Notes: generated by a model not told the origin, from the letters alone. A DNA stretch of 64,000 nt from Methylomonas sp. (GCF_023228165.1 NZ_JALOBS010000001.1:62001-126000); one strand, 5' to 3'. Counted from the stretch's first letter, positions 43,008 to 52,697 are shown. A program made the numbers and translations.

Positions 43008-43922
43008 TTGTCTTTGAACACTAAAATCCTTCAACATTTTCAATTCAATTTCAAAGCCATGGGCACCCCGTGCGACTTGCAGCTATTTGCGCGGAACAGT
43101 AGTGCCGCCCAAAAAGTCGCCGATATTGCCATTCAGGATATTCAGCGCCTGGAAATGAAATATTCCCGTTACCGCGACGATAGCCTGTTATCGGAAATCA
43201 ATCGGGTTGCCGACCTAGGCGGAAGCATTATAGTTGACGACGAAACCGCCGGTTTGCTTAATTACGCCGACGCCTGTTATCAACAAAGCGGCGACCTGTT
43301 TGACATTAGCTCCGGCCTGTTACGCAAAGCCTGGCGTTTTGACAAAGGCGAATTGCCGGCACAAAGCTTGATCTCATCGCTATTGGAACGGGTGGGCTGG
43401 GAGAAAGTCAAATGGTCGCCGCCTGAATTGACATTTTTAGTACCCAACATGGAGCTGGACTTTGGCGGCATCGTTAAGGAGTACGCGGCCGACCGGGTGG
43501 TCACGCTGTGCCAGCAGGCCGGTTGCCGGCAGGGTTTGATTAACCTGGGCGGAGACGTAAAGATCGTAGGTCCGCGCATGGACGGCCAACCCTGGCGGAT
43601 CGGCATCGCCCACCCGCGCGACAAACATGCTTTATTGGCAAGCTTGGCGCTACATCAAGGGGCGGTGGCCAGCAGTGGGGATTATGAACGCTGCATTATC
43701 ATGGACGGTAAACGCTACAGCCACGTACTGAATCCGAAAACCGGCTGGCCGGTCGGCTACTTGACTTCGGTCACCGTGGTCAGCGACCACTGTGTGATTG
43801 CCGGCAGCGCCTCCACTATTGCCATGCTCAAGGCAGAACAGGGACCGGCCTGGCTAAAAGATTTGGGGCTGCCGCATATTTGGACGGATATTAAAGGCCG
43901 ACAAGGCGGCTCATTAACATAA
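43008..43922 (+). CDS. ApbE-family FAD:protein FMN transferase
   Basis: A 304-residue ApbE-like protein with no obvious signal peptide. It has AMGTPCDLQLFA, MKYSRYRDDSLLSEIN, DFGGIVKEYAADRV, GLINLGGDVKIVG and SHVLNPKTGWPVG, all ApbE landmarks. The usual metal-binding ADALSTA block is AGSASTIAM, so the Asp is replaced by Gly, as in a separate ApbE subgroup often near DUF4266/DUF3570. ApbE enzymes transfer FMN from FAD onto Ser/Thr of D-x-x-S/T-G-A-S/T motifs. The DUF4266 lipoprotein 3.6 kb away is a candidate acceptor. The start at 43008 is TTG, chosen because the family N-terminus extends to there; no strong ribosome-binding site is visible. Confidence 0.82.
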   Translation: MSLNTKILQHFQFNFKAMGTPCDLQLFARNSSAAQKVADIAIQDIQRLEMKYSRYRDDSLLSEINRVADLGGSIIVDDETAGLLNYADACYQQSGDLFDISSGLLRKAWRFDKGELPAQSLISSLLERVGWEKVKWSPPELTFLVPNMELDFGGIVKEYAADRVVTLCQQAGCRQGLINLGGDVKIVGPRMDGQPWRIGIAHPRDKHALLASLALHQGAVASSGDYERCIIMDGKRYSHVLNPKTGWPVGYLTSVTVVSDHCVIAGSASTIAMLKAEQGPAWLKDLGLPHIWTDIKGRQGGSLT

Positions 43923-43995
43923 AAACCCAACGGGCAATAAGGCAATTTTCACACTGGACCAACCTAGGTTTGCATTCCATCGGGTCAAATGCGGT

Positions 43996-44973
43996 TCAAA
44001 GCAAATGCTTCACAGCCTGCTTTTCTTCGATTAATTCCGCCTCGTTTTCGCGCAATCGTTCCAGACTGAATGCATTCATATCCAGCCCCTTGACGATATG
44101 ATATTGACCGTTCGCAATCGTGACGGGGAAAGAAAATACCAAACCGGATTCGATACCATAACTGCCATCCGAAGGCACGGCCATGCTTACCCAATCGCCC
44201 TCATCCGTACCGCGTATCCAGGTAGACATCTGCATGATGGCGGCATTGGCGGCGGAGGCCGCGCTGGATTGGCCGCGGGCTTTAATTACTTCCGCTCCGC
44301 GGTGCTGCAAAGTCGGCATAAACTCGTTGACAAACCAATCCCGTTCAACCAAATCCAATGCCGGGCGCCCTTTAACCAAAGCGTTGTGCAAGTCTGGATA
44401 TTGCATGCAGGAATGATTGCCCCATACCGTCATATTTCGAATCTCCCGGGTAGGCACACCGCACTTTTGCGCCAACTGACCGACCGCACGGGTGTGATCC
44501 AGCATCGTCATGGCGGCAAAACATTCAGAAGCCAAATCCGGGGCATGGTTAATCGCCAAATAAGCATTGGTGTTGGCCGGATTACCGGTAACCAAAACTT
44601 TGACATTACGATTGGCGACTTCGTTAAGCGCTTGGCCTTGCACCAAAAAGATTTCCGCGTTCTGGGATAGCAAATCGCTTCTGAGCATGCCTTGTTTACG
44701 AGGTTTCGCGCCCACCAGAAATGCATAATCGACGTTATCGAACGCCACCTTCGGTTCGTCGGTGATAATGACTTTATGCAATAGCGGGAATGCGCAATCG
44801 TGCAATTCCATCACTACACCTTTCAACACCTCCAAAGCGGGCGTAATTTCCAGCAACCGCAATATAATGGGTTGATCAGAGCCTAATAAATCACCTGCCG
44901 CCAACCGAAATAACAATGAATAACTAATCTGGCCTGCGGCACCTGTTACAGCAATATCGACGGGTGTTTTCAT
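43996..44973 (-). CDS. mdh: malate dehydrogenase
   Basis: A 325-residue NAD-type malate dehydrogenase. It has VTGAAGQISYSLLFRLAAG (Rossmann GxxGxxG), KPRKQGMLRSDLL, VLVTGNPANTNAYLA, MLDHTRA and GNHSCMQYPDLHNA with the catalytic His. It reduces oxaloacetate to malate, the step before malate-CoA ligase in the serine cycle. The start at 44973 has AAGGAAG upstream; the longer frame starts without one. It is divergent from mtdA across a 191-bp gap. Confidence 0.92.
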   Translation of the reverse strand: MKTPVDIAVTGAAGQISYSLLFRLAAGDLLGSDQPIILRLLEITPALEVLKGVVMELHDCAFPLLHKVIITDEPKVAFDNVDYAFLVGAKPRKQGMLRSDLLSQNAEIFLVQGQALNEVANRNVKVLVTGNPANTNAYLAINHAPDLASECFAAMTMLDHTRAVGQLAQKCGVPTREIRNMTVWGNHSCMQYPDLHNALVKGRPALDLVERDWFVNEFMPTLQHRGAEVIKARGQSSAASAANAAIMQMSTWIRGTDEGDWVSMAVPSDGSYGIESGLVFSFPVTIANGQYHIVKGLDMNAFSLERLRENEAELIEEKQAVKHLL

Positions 44974-45116
44974 AGCTTCCTTAGAGTCTGGGAGTGTGTT
45001 CTCGTGAACGACACAACGGCCGCTATTGCACACTCTTTAAAGTTAAGCGAACAATACCACATTCCGGGTTTAATCGAACTGCATTGGATTATAAAGCGAT
45101 TGAATTAATATGCCTG

Positions 45117-45122
45117 TATAAT
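45117..45122 (+). promoter_or_regulatory. candidate -10 element of mtdA
   Basis: A TATAAT hexamer lies about 43 bp before the mtdA start codon. No convincing -35 at the ideal 17-bp spacing was found, so it is provisional. Confidence 0.4.
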
Positions 45123-45164
45123 GGCGCGCCTTAAATTGAACGCCTTAATTCATCTGGTAAGTTA

Positions 45165-46022
45165 ATGAAAAAACTACTATTTCAATTCGACACTGACACT
45201 CATCCTTCAGTTTTTGACACAGTGGTAGCTTACGACGGCGGTGCCGATCATGTCATCGGCCATGGCGGTTTAACCCCGGACAACGTCGGCGGTTTAGTCG
45301 ACGGCTGTATTTTTACCCGTGCGCCCAAAGACAAAAAAAATACCGCTATTTTTATCGGCGGCAGCAATATGAAAGCCGGCCAGAATCTGCTGGCGGCCGT
45401 ACAAAAGCATTTCTTTCCGGGTTTTCAGGTATCGGTAATGCTGGACAGTAACGGCAGCAATACCACTGCCGCGGCCGCGGTAGCCAGAATCGCCACCAGT
45501 TGCAGCTTGGCCGGCAAAAAAGCCGTGATTTTGGCCGGCACCGGCCCTGTCGGCCAACGTGCCGCCGCCATGATGGCACTGGAAGGCGCCCAGGTCAGCG
45601 TTACTTCCCGGCATATTTTTAATGCCGAAAAAGCCTGTTTTGCCATGAAAGAACGTTTTAACGTGGATTTAACCCCGGTCGAGGCGGCGGACTTGGATGC
45701 CAGGGCCGCGGCCATTCAAGATGCCAATATCGTTTTAGCCACCGGTGCCGCGGGCGTCGAACTGCTTAAACCGGAACACTGGCAAGACAATCCTGATCTG
45801 GAAGTATTGGCCGACGCTAACGCCATCCCCCCTGTCGGCATCGGCGGCACCAACGTCATGGACAAAGGCGAACGCCGTCACGGCAAAATTATCTGGGGCG
45901 CCATCGGTTTCGGCTCCTTGAAACTAGCGCTGCACAGAGCTTGTATCGCCCAGCTGTTTACCGATAATAAACTGGTATTGGACGCTGAAATTATTTTCCA
46001 GCTCGCCAAGCAAATGGCTTAA
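45165..46022 (+). CDS. mtdA: NADP-dependent methylene-tetrahydrofolate/methylene-H4MPT dehydrogenase
   Basis: A 285-residue MtdA with its typical opening MKKLLFQFDTDTHPSVFDTVVAYDGGADHVIGHGG, the NADP-binding fold GKKAVILAGTGPVGQRAAAMMA, TSRHIFNAEKA, and ANAIPPVGIGGTN. It oxidises methylene-H4F (or methylene-H4MPT) to methenyl, linking C1 units from formaldehyde/formate to the serine cycle. The cyclohydrolase FchA, its usual partner, is not in the window. First gene of mtdA-gck-glyA (18- and 19-bp gaps). Confidence 0.96.
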   Translation: MKKLLFQFDTDTHPSVFDTVVAYDGGADHVIGHGGLTPDNVGGLVDGCIFTRAPKDKKNTAIFIGGSNMKAGQNLLAAVQKHFFPGFQVSVMLDSNGSNTTAAAAVARIATSCSLAGKKAVILAGTGPVGQRAAAMMALEGAQVSVTSRHIFNAEKACFAMKERFNVDLTPVEAADLDARAAAIQDANIVLATGAAGVELLKPEHWQDNPDLEVLADANAIPPVGIGGTNVMDKGERRHGKIIWGAIGFGSLKLALHRACIAQLFTDNKLVLDAEIIFQLAKQMA

Positions 46023-46040
46023 CTCAAAACCGAATCTCAA

Positions 46041-47408
46041 ATGACTCACAAGGCGGCTATTTTGCATGAACACTGTCTAGCGCTTTTTCAGGCTGGGGTT
46101 GCCGCCGCGGACCCGCATGCCGCGGTTCGACAATGCCTGCTGGTCGATGACGACCAATTAAGGATACCTTTAGCACCCGATTCCTGCCAATTCCGCGACG
46201 CTCACTGGCAAAAAATTCATATTATCGGCTTTGGTAAAGCAGCTTGCGCGATGGCAAGCGCCGCTCGCCAAGTAATTCCCAAGCATAAATTAGCCGAACC
46301 CGGCATTGTAGTGACGACATACGAGAACCTCGAGGCGGTGACGGGGTTTGAAGTCTTGGCGGCGGGCCATCCTTTACCCGACCGGAACGGCCTGAATGCT
46401 GCGCAAACCATCGTCGGCAGAATCCAGTCCATCCCGGCGGGAGAGTTGGTTTTGGTGCTGATATCCGGCGGCGGTTCGGCATTGCTGCCCTATCCGGTTG
46501 ATGGCGTTAGCCTGGCCGATAAAATCGCCGCCACTCAATTGTTGCTGGCTTGCGGTGCTACCATTAATCAAATCAATTGCGTGCGCAAACATTTGTCCCG
46601 CCTCAAGGGCGGCGGCTTGGCCCGTTTGACGGCACCGGCCGACTTACATGCGCTGATTCTGTCCGACGTGCTGGGCGACGACTTAAGCAGCATCGCCAGC
46701 GGCCCAACCGTAGCCGACGATAGCTCATTCGCCGATGCTATAACGGTTTTTAAAAGTAAACAGGTTTGGGATAAAGTACCGGCCTCGGTTAAAGACTATC
46801 TGACACAAGGCGCGGCGGGATTAAGACCCGAAACGCTCAAATCGGCCGATCCGCTGTTAAATACGACCTCGCATACGCTGGTCGGCAGCAACGCCATCAG
46901 CGTTACCGCCGCAGCGCACGCGTCTAGGCAACAAGGCTATCAAACCCTGATTTACAGTCAAAACCTATGCGGCGAAGCCCGAGAGGTAGCCGAACAATGG
47001 GTTTTAGACGCTAACAGCCTGCTAAGCCGAGGCCTTGCCGATGCCACCGCAATGATAGCCGGCGGCGAAACCACGGTAACCTTGACCGGTAACGGTAAAG
47101 GCGGCCGTAACCAGGAAATGGCACTGGCATTTGCCCTGGCGGTGGAGCAACACGGCCTGCCCTGCCGCTGGACATTTTTGAGCGCCGGCACCGATGGCCG
47201 CGATGGGCCGACCGATGCCGCCGGCGGTATCGTCGATAGCGACACCTTGCATCGCATCCGCCGCGCCGGCATCGATCCTCAAGCCGCATTGAACCGCAAC
47301 GACTCCTACCCCGCGCTTAATGCCGCCGATGCGCTGGCCCTTACCGGCGCCACCGGCACGAATGTTGCCGACCTGCAAATACTTTTACTGTATCCTTTTA
47401 GCGAATAA
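46041..47408 (+). CDS. gck: glycerate 2-kinase (MOFRL family)
   Basis: A 455-residue protein of the DUF4147/MOFRL family, which phosphorylates glycerate at C2, giving 2-phosphoglycerate in the serine cycle. Motifs include IHIIGFGKAACAMA, EVLAAGHPLPD, LVLVLISGGGSALLPYP, NCVRKHLSRLKGGGLA, SDVLGDDLSSIASGPT, and the C-terminal MOFRL segment GGETTVTLTGNGKGGRNQEMALAFAL. It lies between mtdA and glyA in one operon. The substrate D-glycerate is made by the hpr gene about 17 kb away. Confidence 0.94.
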   Translation: MTHKAAILHEHCLALFQAGVAAADPHAAVRQCLLVDDDQLRIPLAPDSCQFRDAHWQKIHIIGFGKAACAMASAARQVIPKHKLAEPGIVVTTYENLEAVTGFEVLAAGHPLPDRNGLNAAQTIVGRIQSIPAGELVLVLISGGGSALLPYPVDGVSLADKIAATQLLLACGATINQINCVRKHLSRLKGGGLARLTAPADLHALILSDVLGDDLSSIASGPTVADDSSFADAITVFKSKQVWDKVPASVKDYLTQGAAGLRPETLKSADPLLNTTSHTLVGSNAISVTAAAHASRQQGYQTLIYSQNLCGEAREVAEQWVLDANSLLSRGLADATAMIAGGETTVTLTGNGKGGRNQEMALAFALAVEQHGLPCRWTFLSAGTDGRDGPTDAAGGIVDSDTLHRIRRAGIDPQAALNRNDSYPALNAADALALTGATGTNVADLQILLLYPFSE

Positions 47409-47427
47409 ACCCTCACCAGGAGAGACT

Positions 47428-48687
47428 ATGTTTAACCCTTCCATGACCATAGCTGGTTTTGACAACGAATTAGCCAAGGCAATCGAACAAGAGCGTCGCC
47501 GCCAGGAGGAGCACATCGAACTGATAGCGTCCGAAAACTACGCCAGCCCGCGGGTCTTGGAAGCGCAAGGCACTTTGTTGACCAATAAATATGCGGAAGG
47601 TTATCCGGAAAAACGCTATTACGGCGGCTGCGAATATGTGGATATCGTCGAGCAACTGGCCATAGACCGCGCCAAGGAATTGTTCGGCGCCGATTACGCC
47701 AATGTGCAGGCACATTCCGGTTCGCAAGCCAACATGGCGGTCTTCATGTCGTTGATTCAGCCCGGCGACACCATTTTAGGCTTGAGTCTGGCCGACGGCG
47801 GCCATTTGACCCACGGCGCCAAACCCAACTTTTCCGGCAAACTCTATAACGCCATCCAATACGGATTAAATTCGCAGACCGGCGAAATCGATTACGAACA
47901 AGTCGAAGCCCTGGCCCTGGAACACAAACCCAAAATGATTATCGCCGGCTTCTCGGCCTATTCCCGCATCTGGGACTGGCAGCGTTTCCGCGACATTGCC
48001 GATAAAGTCGGTGCTTATCTGGTGGTGGACATGGCGCACGTCGCCGGCCTGGTAGCAGCGGGCGTCTATCCCAATCCGGTGCCGATCGCCGACGTGGTGA
48101 CCAGCACCACCCATAAATCCCTGCGCGGCCCACGCGGCGGTTTGATTTTGGCTAAAAGCAATCCGGAATTGGAGAAAAAAATCAATTCCAACATTTTCCC
48201 AGGCATCCAGGGCGGACCGTTAATGCATGTGATCGCCGCTAAAGCGGTAGCGTTTAAGGAAGCCATGAGCCCGGAATTTAAAACCTACCAGCAACAAGTA
48301 ATCAAGAATGCCCGGGCCATGGCTGAAGTGTTCATGAAGCGCGGTTTCGACGTGGTATCCGGCGGTACCGACAACCATTTGATGCTGGTTTCCCTAGTCG
48401 CCAAAGGCATCACCGGTAAAGCCGCCGATGCCGCTTTAGGCCGCGCCAATATCACCGTCAATAAAAACGCCGTGCCCAACGACCCGCAATCGCCATTTGT
48501 CACCAGCGGCATCCGGGTCGGTACCCCCGCCCCGACCACCCGCGGATTCAAGGAAGATCAAATGCGGGAAATCGCCGGCATGATGTGCGACGTGATGGAC
48601 AATATCGAAGACGAAAATGTCATTAGCGCCGTGCGCGATAAAGTGAAATTATTGTGTTCGCGGTTTCCAGTGTATTCGGAAGCTTAA
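47428..48687 (+). CDS. glyA: serine hydroxymethyltransferase
   Basis: A 419-residue PLP enzyme that joins methylene-H4F and glycine to make serine, the entry step of the serine cycle. It shows IASENYASPRVLEAQG, YGGCEYVDIVE, the PLP-lysine loop STTHKSLRGPRGG, and PNDPQSPFVTSGIRVGTPA. The start at 47428 follows AGGAGAGACT; the frame continues upstream but into gck. The stop is followed by an inverted repeat at 48732-48762. Confidence 0.96.
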   Translation: MFNPSMTIAGFDNELAKAIEQERRRQEEHIELIASENYASPRVLEAQGTLLTNKYAEGYPEKRYYGGCEYVDIVEQLAIDRAKELFGADYANVQAHSGSQANMAVFMSLIQPGDTILGLSLADGGHLTHGAKPNFSGKLYNAIQYGLNSQTGEIDYEQVEALALEHKPKMIIAGFSAYSRIWDWQRFRDIADKVGAYLVVDMAHVAGLVAAGVYPNPVPIADVVTSTTHKSLRGPRGGLILAKSNPELEKKINSNIFPGIQGGPLMHVIAAKAVAFKEAMSPEFKTYQQQVIKNARAMAEVFMKRGFDVVSGGTDNHLMLVSLVAKGITGKAADAALGRANITVNKNAVPNDPQSPFVTSGIRVGTPAPTTRGFKEDQMREIAGMMCDVMDNIEDENVISAVRDKVKLLCSRFPVYSEA

Positions 48688-48731
48688 TTAACGCGACAAG
48701 GCGCCATACATAGCGCGGAAAGATGTTAACC

Positions 48732-48762
48732 GTAATGCGCCGTATAACTCTCGGCGCATTAC
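48732..48762. repeat. inverted repeat after glyA
   Basis: GTAATGCGCCG and CGGCGCATTAC pair perfectly over 11 bp around TATAACTCT, 45 bp after the stop of glyA. There is no T-run, so it may be a stem or repeat rather than a Rho-independent terminator. Confidence 0.6.
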
Positions 48763-48897
48763 GCATTTCACGAATGCACCCTTCCCGAGCTTAGTCCAAT
48801 AATTGTTTGGGTTGCGCATGTAGTTGATTGTCACAAACCTCTGTCGCGGCACGGTGACAGCTTAATGGGTTTTTCTGGCTCAATGGCTCCAAATCCG

Positions 48898-48926
48898 GGT
48901 GGGCACAAACAGCATGTGCCCACCCC
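48898..48926. repeat. REP-like palindrome (GTGGGCAC...GTGCCCAC)
   Basis: GGGTGGGCACaaacagcatGTGCCCACCC, third copy of the family seen at 3949 and 10409, with longer arms. It lies between glyA and the convergent iorB gene. Confidence 0.65.
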
Positions 48927-48967
48927 ACCACTTCAATACGGAGATTCGAAGCGAATATTTTCGGACC

Positions 48968-51301
48968 TCAATCCTTAAGCAACTGATCCCGAATCGGTAA
49001 TTGCCGAATCCGCTGGCCGGTAGCGGCGAAAATCGCGTTGCAAAGTGCCGGCGCGATCGGCGGTACGCCCGGCTCGCCGACGCCACCCAGCGGCATGTCG
49101 TATTCGCTGCTAGGCAATAGATGCACCCTGATTTCGCGCGGCGCATCGTCGATGCGGGTCAATTGATAGTTATGAAAATTATCCTGTTGCACGGCACCAT
49201 TCTTGAAGCTGATTTCGCCCAACACGGCCAAGCTGACACCCATGATACAGGCGCCCTCTAACTGTGAACGTATCCGCTCCGGATTGACTTGCGGGCCGCA
49301 ATCCACGGCGATATCGATACGAGGTATGCTGAGTTTACCTTCTTCGTCGACGGCGACTTCCGCCACCACGGCAACATAAGTGACGAAACTGTAATGCGCC
49401 GCCAAACCAAGGCCGTGGCCTTTGGGCATTTCCCGCCCCCAACCGGCATTGCCGGTTACCGCTTCAATCACCCGCCGCAACCGCCCGGTATCTACAGGGT
49501 AGATGTCCGGCGATTCGCCTTGATTCCAGCTATCGCTCAAAGCCCGCGGATCGATGCGCCGGGCCGGGCCGATTAATTCGAGTAGAAACGCCTTATGGTC
49601 GCGGCCGGCGGCGGCTGCCAGTTCCGCTACAAAAGACTGGATGGCGAATGCGTGCGGAATGTTTGACACCGAGCGAAACCAGCCGATACGGGTATGCGCT
49701 TCCGCTTCCGGGTTTTCGATGCGTACATTGGGAATGGCGTACGGCACGCTAACCACACCCATGCCCAGCTCCACAGGCATTTGGTGTTTGCTGTCCGGAC
49801 CGAAGGTGGCCGAAATGCTGGGCGCCACCGTTCTATGCAGCCACGCGACTGTTTTAGCTTGGCTATCCAAGCCGGCTTCCAGGCGTTCCACGGATACGGT
49901 ATGAAAGTAGGAATGGTGCAAATCGTCTTCGCGAGTCCAGGTCACTTTGACGGCTTGGCCGTGCATGGCTTGCGACAACAAGGCTGCTTCGATGACGTAA
50001 TCCGGTTTGGATTTGCGACCAAACCCGCCGCCCAACAGTGTGACGTTGATGGTGACGTTATCCTCCGGCAATTTCAGCCATTTCGCCACCCGCTCGCGCG
50101 ATACTTGCGGCGCTTGGGTGCAGGCCCAGACTTCGCAATGGCCTTTGACGATGCGCGCCGTGGCCGCCGGCGGTTCCATGGGCGCCTGAGCCAAATGTGG
50201 TGCGTAATATTCGGCCGCCAATGTTTTAGCGGCGGTTTTGAATGCCGCATCGATATCGCCGTCATTACGTACCACTTTACCCGGCTGGCGCGCCGCTGCT
50301 TCCATTTCGGCTTTGTATGCTACCGAATCGTAACCGGCATGCGGACCATTTTCCCATTCGATCTTCAGCGCCTTACGGCCCTGTATTGCCGCCCAGGTAT
50401 TACGGGCAATCACCGCCACCCCGCCCAGCGGATTAAAATCCGCCGGTAATGGACTGCTTTTGAGCTCGACCACCTTGACCACGCCCGGCACTTTCAAGGC
50501 TTCTCCGGCATCGTAATTGGACACTTTACCGCCCAACACCATTGGCCTGGCCACCACGGCATACAGCATATCCGCCAGGCGGGTGTCGATACCGTATTGG
50601 GCTTGGCCGGTGACGATATCGTGACCGTCAACGATGCGTTGCCGGCCCTTGCCGACGTAACGAAAATTCTCGGACTTTTTGAGTCGCAAACTGTCTCTGG
50701 CCGGCACCGGCAGTTTAGCCGCCGCCTTGGCCAACTCGCCATAGCTCAACGATTTGCCGCTGGCAGGATGCAGAACCCGGTGCAATTCGGCGCGCACTTC
50801 CGTAACCGGTACTTGCCATTGCGCAGCCGCCGCAGTCTCGAGCATCTGCCGGGCTGCGGCACCTACCCGGCGCATGGGCATGAAGAAATGCCGCATGCTG
50901 CGCGAGCCGTCGGTGTCCTGATTGCCGAAACGTGCTTCGTCGCCGGGTGCTTGCACTACTTTTACATGCAGCCAGTTAGCGTCCAGCTCGTCGGCCACCA
51001 CCATCGGTAAACTGGTGCGTACGCCCTGCCCCATTTCGGAACGATGGCAGACGATCGTCACCGTGCCGTCTTCGGCAATGGCCACGAACACCAGCGGATT
51101 GTCTACCCAGCCGTGCGGCATGGCGTCGGCGCCGTATTTTTTCGGTTCTTCTTCCGCCAGCGTCAATATTGGGAATCCCGCCGCCAGCACAAAACCGCTC
51201 AGCGCCATGTCTTTTAAAAAAGTACGCCGGCTGATATTGACGATACTCAGGCTATCGGCTTCTTCGCCGGATAAATCGGAAAACGCAACAGGTTGATTCA
51301 T
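48968..51301 (-). CDS. iorB: molybdenum hydroxylase large subunit (isoquinoline 1-oxidoreductase beta-like)
   Basis: A 777-residue xanthine-oxidase-family molybdopterin subunit. It has a Tat-type signal (SRRTFLKDMALSGFVLAAG), so it is exported folded with cofactor. Moco domains include RPMVLGGKVSNYD, VTWTREDDLHHS, GGGFGRKSKPDYV, and the catalytic Glu in GVGEPGVPPIAPAL. Such enzymes oxidise aldehydes or N-heterocycles at the periplasmic face. Start 51301 overlaps the iorA stop (ATGA). Last gene of mocA-xdhC-iorA-iorB. Substrate unknown; formaldehyde-like aldehydes are possible in a methanotroph. There is no cytochrome subunit gene in the operon. Confidence 0.88.
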   Translation of the reverse strand: MNQPVAFSDLSGEEADSLSIVNISRRTFLKDMALSGFVLAAGFPILTLAEEEPKKYGADAMPHGWVDNPLVFVAIAEDGTVTIVCHRSEMGQGVRTSLPMVVADELDANWLHVKVVQAPGDEARFGNQDTDGSRSMRHFFMPMRRVGAAARQMLETAAAAQWQVPVTEVRAELHRVLHPASGKSLSYGELAKAAAKLPVPARDSLRLKKSENFRYVGKGRQRIVDGHDIVTGQAQYGIDTRLADMLYAVVARPMVLGGKVSNYDAGEALKVPGVVKVVELKSSPLPADFNPLGGVAVIARNTWAAIQGRKALKIEWENGPHAGYDSVAYKAEMEAAARQPGKVVRNDGDIDAAFKTAAKTLAAEYYAPHLAQAPMEPPAATARIVKGHCEVWACTQAPQVSRERVAKWLKLPEDNVTINVTLLGGGFGRKSKPDYVIEAALLSQAMHGQAVKVTWTREDDLHHSYFHTVSVERLEAGLDSQAKTVAWLHRTVAPSISATFGPDSKHQMPVELGMGVVSVPYAIPNVRIENPEAEAHTRIGWFRSVSNIPHAFAIQSFVAELAAAAGRDHKAFLLELIGPARRIDPRALSDSWNQGESPDIYPVDTGRLRRVIEAVTGNAGWGREMPKGHGLGLAAHYSFVTYVAVVAEVAVDEEGKLSIPRIDIAVDCGPQVNPERIRSQLEGACIMGVSLAVLGEISFKNGAVQQDNFHNYQLTRIDDAPREIRVHLLPSSEYDMPLGGVGEPGVPPIAPALCNAIFAATGQRIRQLPIRDQLLKD

Positions 51302-51765
51302 GACGGATTCTCCATGCTGGCAGCCACTTGTTTGATCGCGGCGCGAATGCGCGGATAGGTGCCGCAACGGCAAATGTTACGGCTCATGGCCTTGTCGATG
51401 TCGGTATCGGAGGGATGGGGATTGTGTTTCAGTAGTGCCGTGGCCGCCATTACCTGCCCGGGTTGACAGTAGCCGCATTGCGGCACGTCCAGATTGAGCC
51501 AGGATTCCTGAACTTTTTGCCCGGTGGCATCCTCGGCCATGGCTTCAATGGTCTGGATATTTTTATTGGCCAGCTCCGAAAGCGGTGTGACGCAAGCCAG
51601 CGCGACCTGACCATCAATGTGCACGGTACAGGCTCCGCACAATGCCATGCCGCAGCCGAACTTGGTACCGGTCAAACCCAGGCCGTCACGCAGAGCCCAA
51701 AGCAATGGGGTGTCGGGCGGTAAATCGATGCTATGGCGAATGCCGTTAATCGTCAGCGTAATCAT
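51298..51765 (-). CDS. iorA: molybdenum hydroxylase 2Fe-2S subunit
   Basis: A 155-residue ferredoxin-like small subunit with the N-terminal plant-type cluster CGMALCGACTVH and the C-terminal cluster motif CGYCQPGQVMAA...CRCGTYPRIRAA. It passes electrons from the Moco of IorB to an acceptor. It has no signal peptide, consistent with co-export on IorB's Tat signal. Confidence 0.93.
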   Translation of the reverse strand: MITLTINGIRHSIDLPPDTPLLWALRDGLGLTGTKFGCGMALCGACTVHIDGQVALACVTPLSELANKNIQTIEAMAEDATGQKVQESWLNLDVPQCGYCQPGQVMAATALLKHNPHPSDTDIDKAMSRNICRCGTYPRIRAAIKQVAASMENPS

Positions 51766-51869
51766 CGGATATGCTCCTTCCAGTTATTGGGTATGCCAGA
51801 CGTCCATATTTCGGCTCTAGCGTAGCTTTAATTTGAATGGTACACGGGCCATATTTTGCCGTAAAGCAT

Positions 51870-52691
51870 TCAGGCCAAACTAGGGATGCTAGTCTCGGCT
51901 GCCGGTTGGTTTGCACTCAAACAACCGCCATGTCCGCCACGCCGAACCAAAATCATTTCCGAGACGATGGACAAGGCAATCTCCTCCGGCAGTTTTGCAC
52001 CTAAGTCAAGGCCAGCCGGCGCCCGCACTCTGGCAAGCATGCTCTCGTCAAAGCCCTCTTGCCGCAATCGCTTCAATACCAATTGCGCGCGTTTGTGGCT
52101 GGAAACCATGGCGATATAGCCGGCCTGGGAATTCAACGCTTGCGTCAAGGCGTCATAATCGCCTTTATGATGCGTGGCGATCACCACATAATCGCCGGCC
52201 TGCGGTTGTAGTTGTTGATAACGACTGTCGTTAACAATCACAACGCTGGCGGCGGGAAAATGCGCCGTCTCGGCTTGCGGATCATTCACAATTACCGCAA
52301 ATCCCAAGCGCTGCGCGAATTCGCATAAATTTTCCACGATGCGGCCATGCCCCATCAACCATAGCTGCGGCTTGGGTAAAAAAGGTTCGACATAAACCCG
52401 CATGCTGCCACCGCACGGCATGCCGGCCCCGAAAATTTCATCGGTCAAATCGATATCAATCACACTGGGCTCTCCGCTTTTCAGGCATTTCAAGGCTGTT
52501 TGCGACACCATGGATTGCGCACAGCCGCCGCCGATCCAACCGGTAACCACCTGCCCGGACTGATCGATCAGCGCCTTGGCCGCCGGTTTGGCGGAAGACG
52601 ACCCGAGTATTTCCACGACCGTCGCCAATACGTATGGCTGGCGGGTCTGCTGCAACTCCAGTTGCAGCTCCAAGATATTCAAAGTCACCAC
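51870..52691 (-). CDS. XdhC/CoxI family molybdenum cofactor insertion protein
   Basis: A 273-residue XdhC-like protein: N-terminal XdhC_CoxI domain (VLATVVEILGSSSAKPAAKALID; GWIGGGCAQSMVSQTAL; EIFGAGMPCGGSMRVYVEPF) and a C-terminal Rossmann domain (LWLMGHGRIVENLCEFAQRLGF ... VIATHHKGDYDALTQAL). Such proteins bind and sulfurate or deliver Moco to xanthine-oxidase-family enzymes. It is 6 bp after mocA and about 100 bp before iorA. Confidence 0.9.
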   Translation of the reverse strand: MVTLNILELQLELQQTRQPYVLATVVEILGSSSAKPAAKALIDQSGQVVTGWIGGGCAQSMVSQTALKCLKSGEPSVIDIDLTDEIFGAGMPCGGSMRVYVEPFLPKPQLWLMGHGRIVENLCEFAQRLGFAVIVNDPQAETAHFPAASVVIVNDSRYQQLQPQAGDYVVIATHHKGDYDALTQALNSQAGYIAMVSSHKRAQLVLKRLRQEGFDESMLARVRAPAGLDLGAKLPEEIALSIVSEMILVRRGGHGGCLSANQPAAETSIPSLA

Positions 52692-52697
52692 GGTCTT

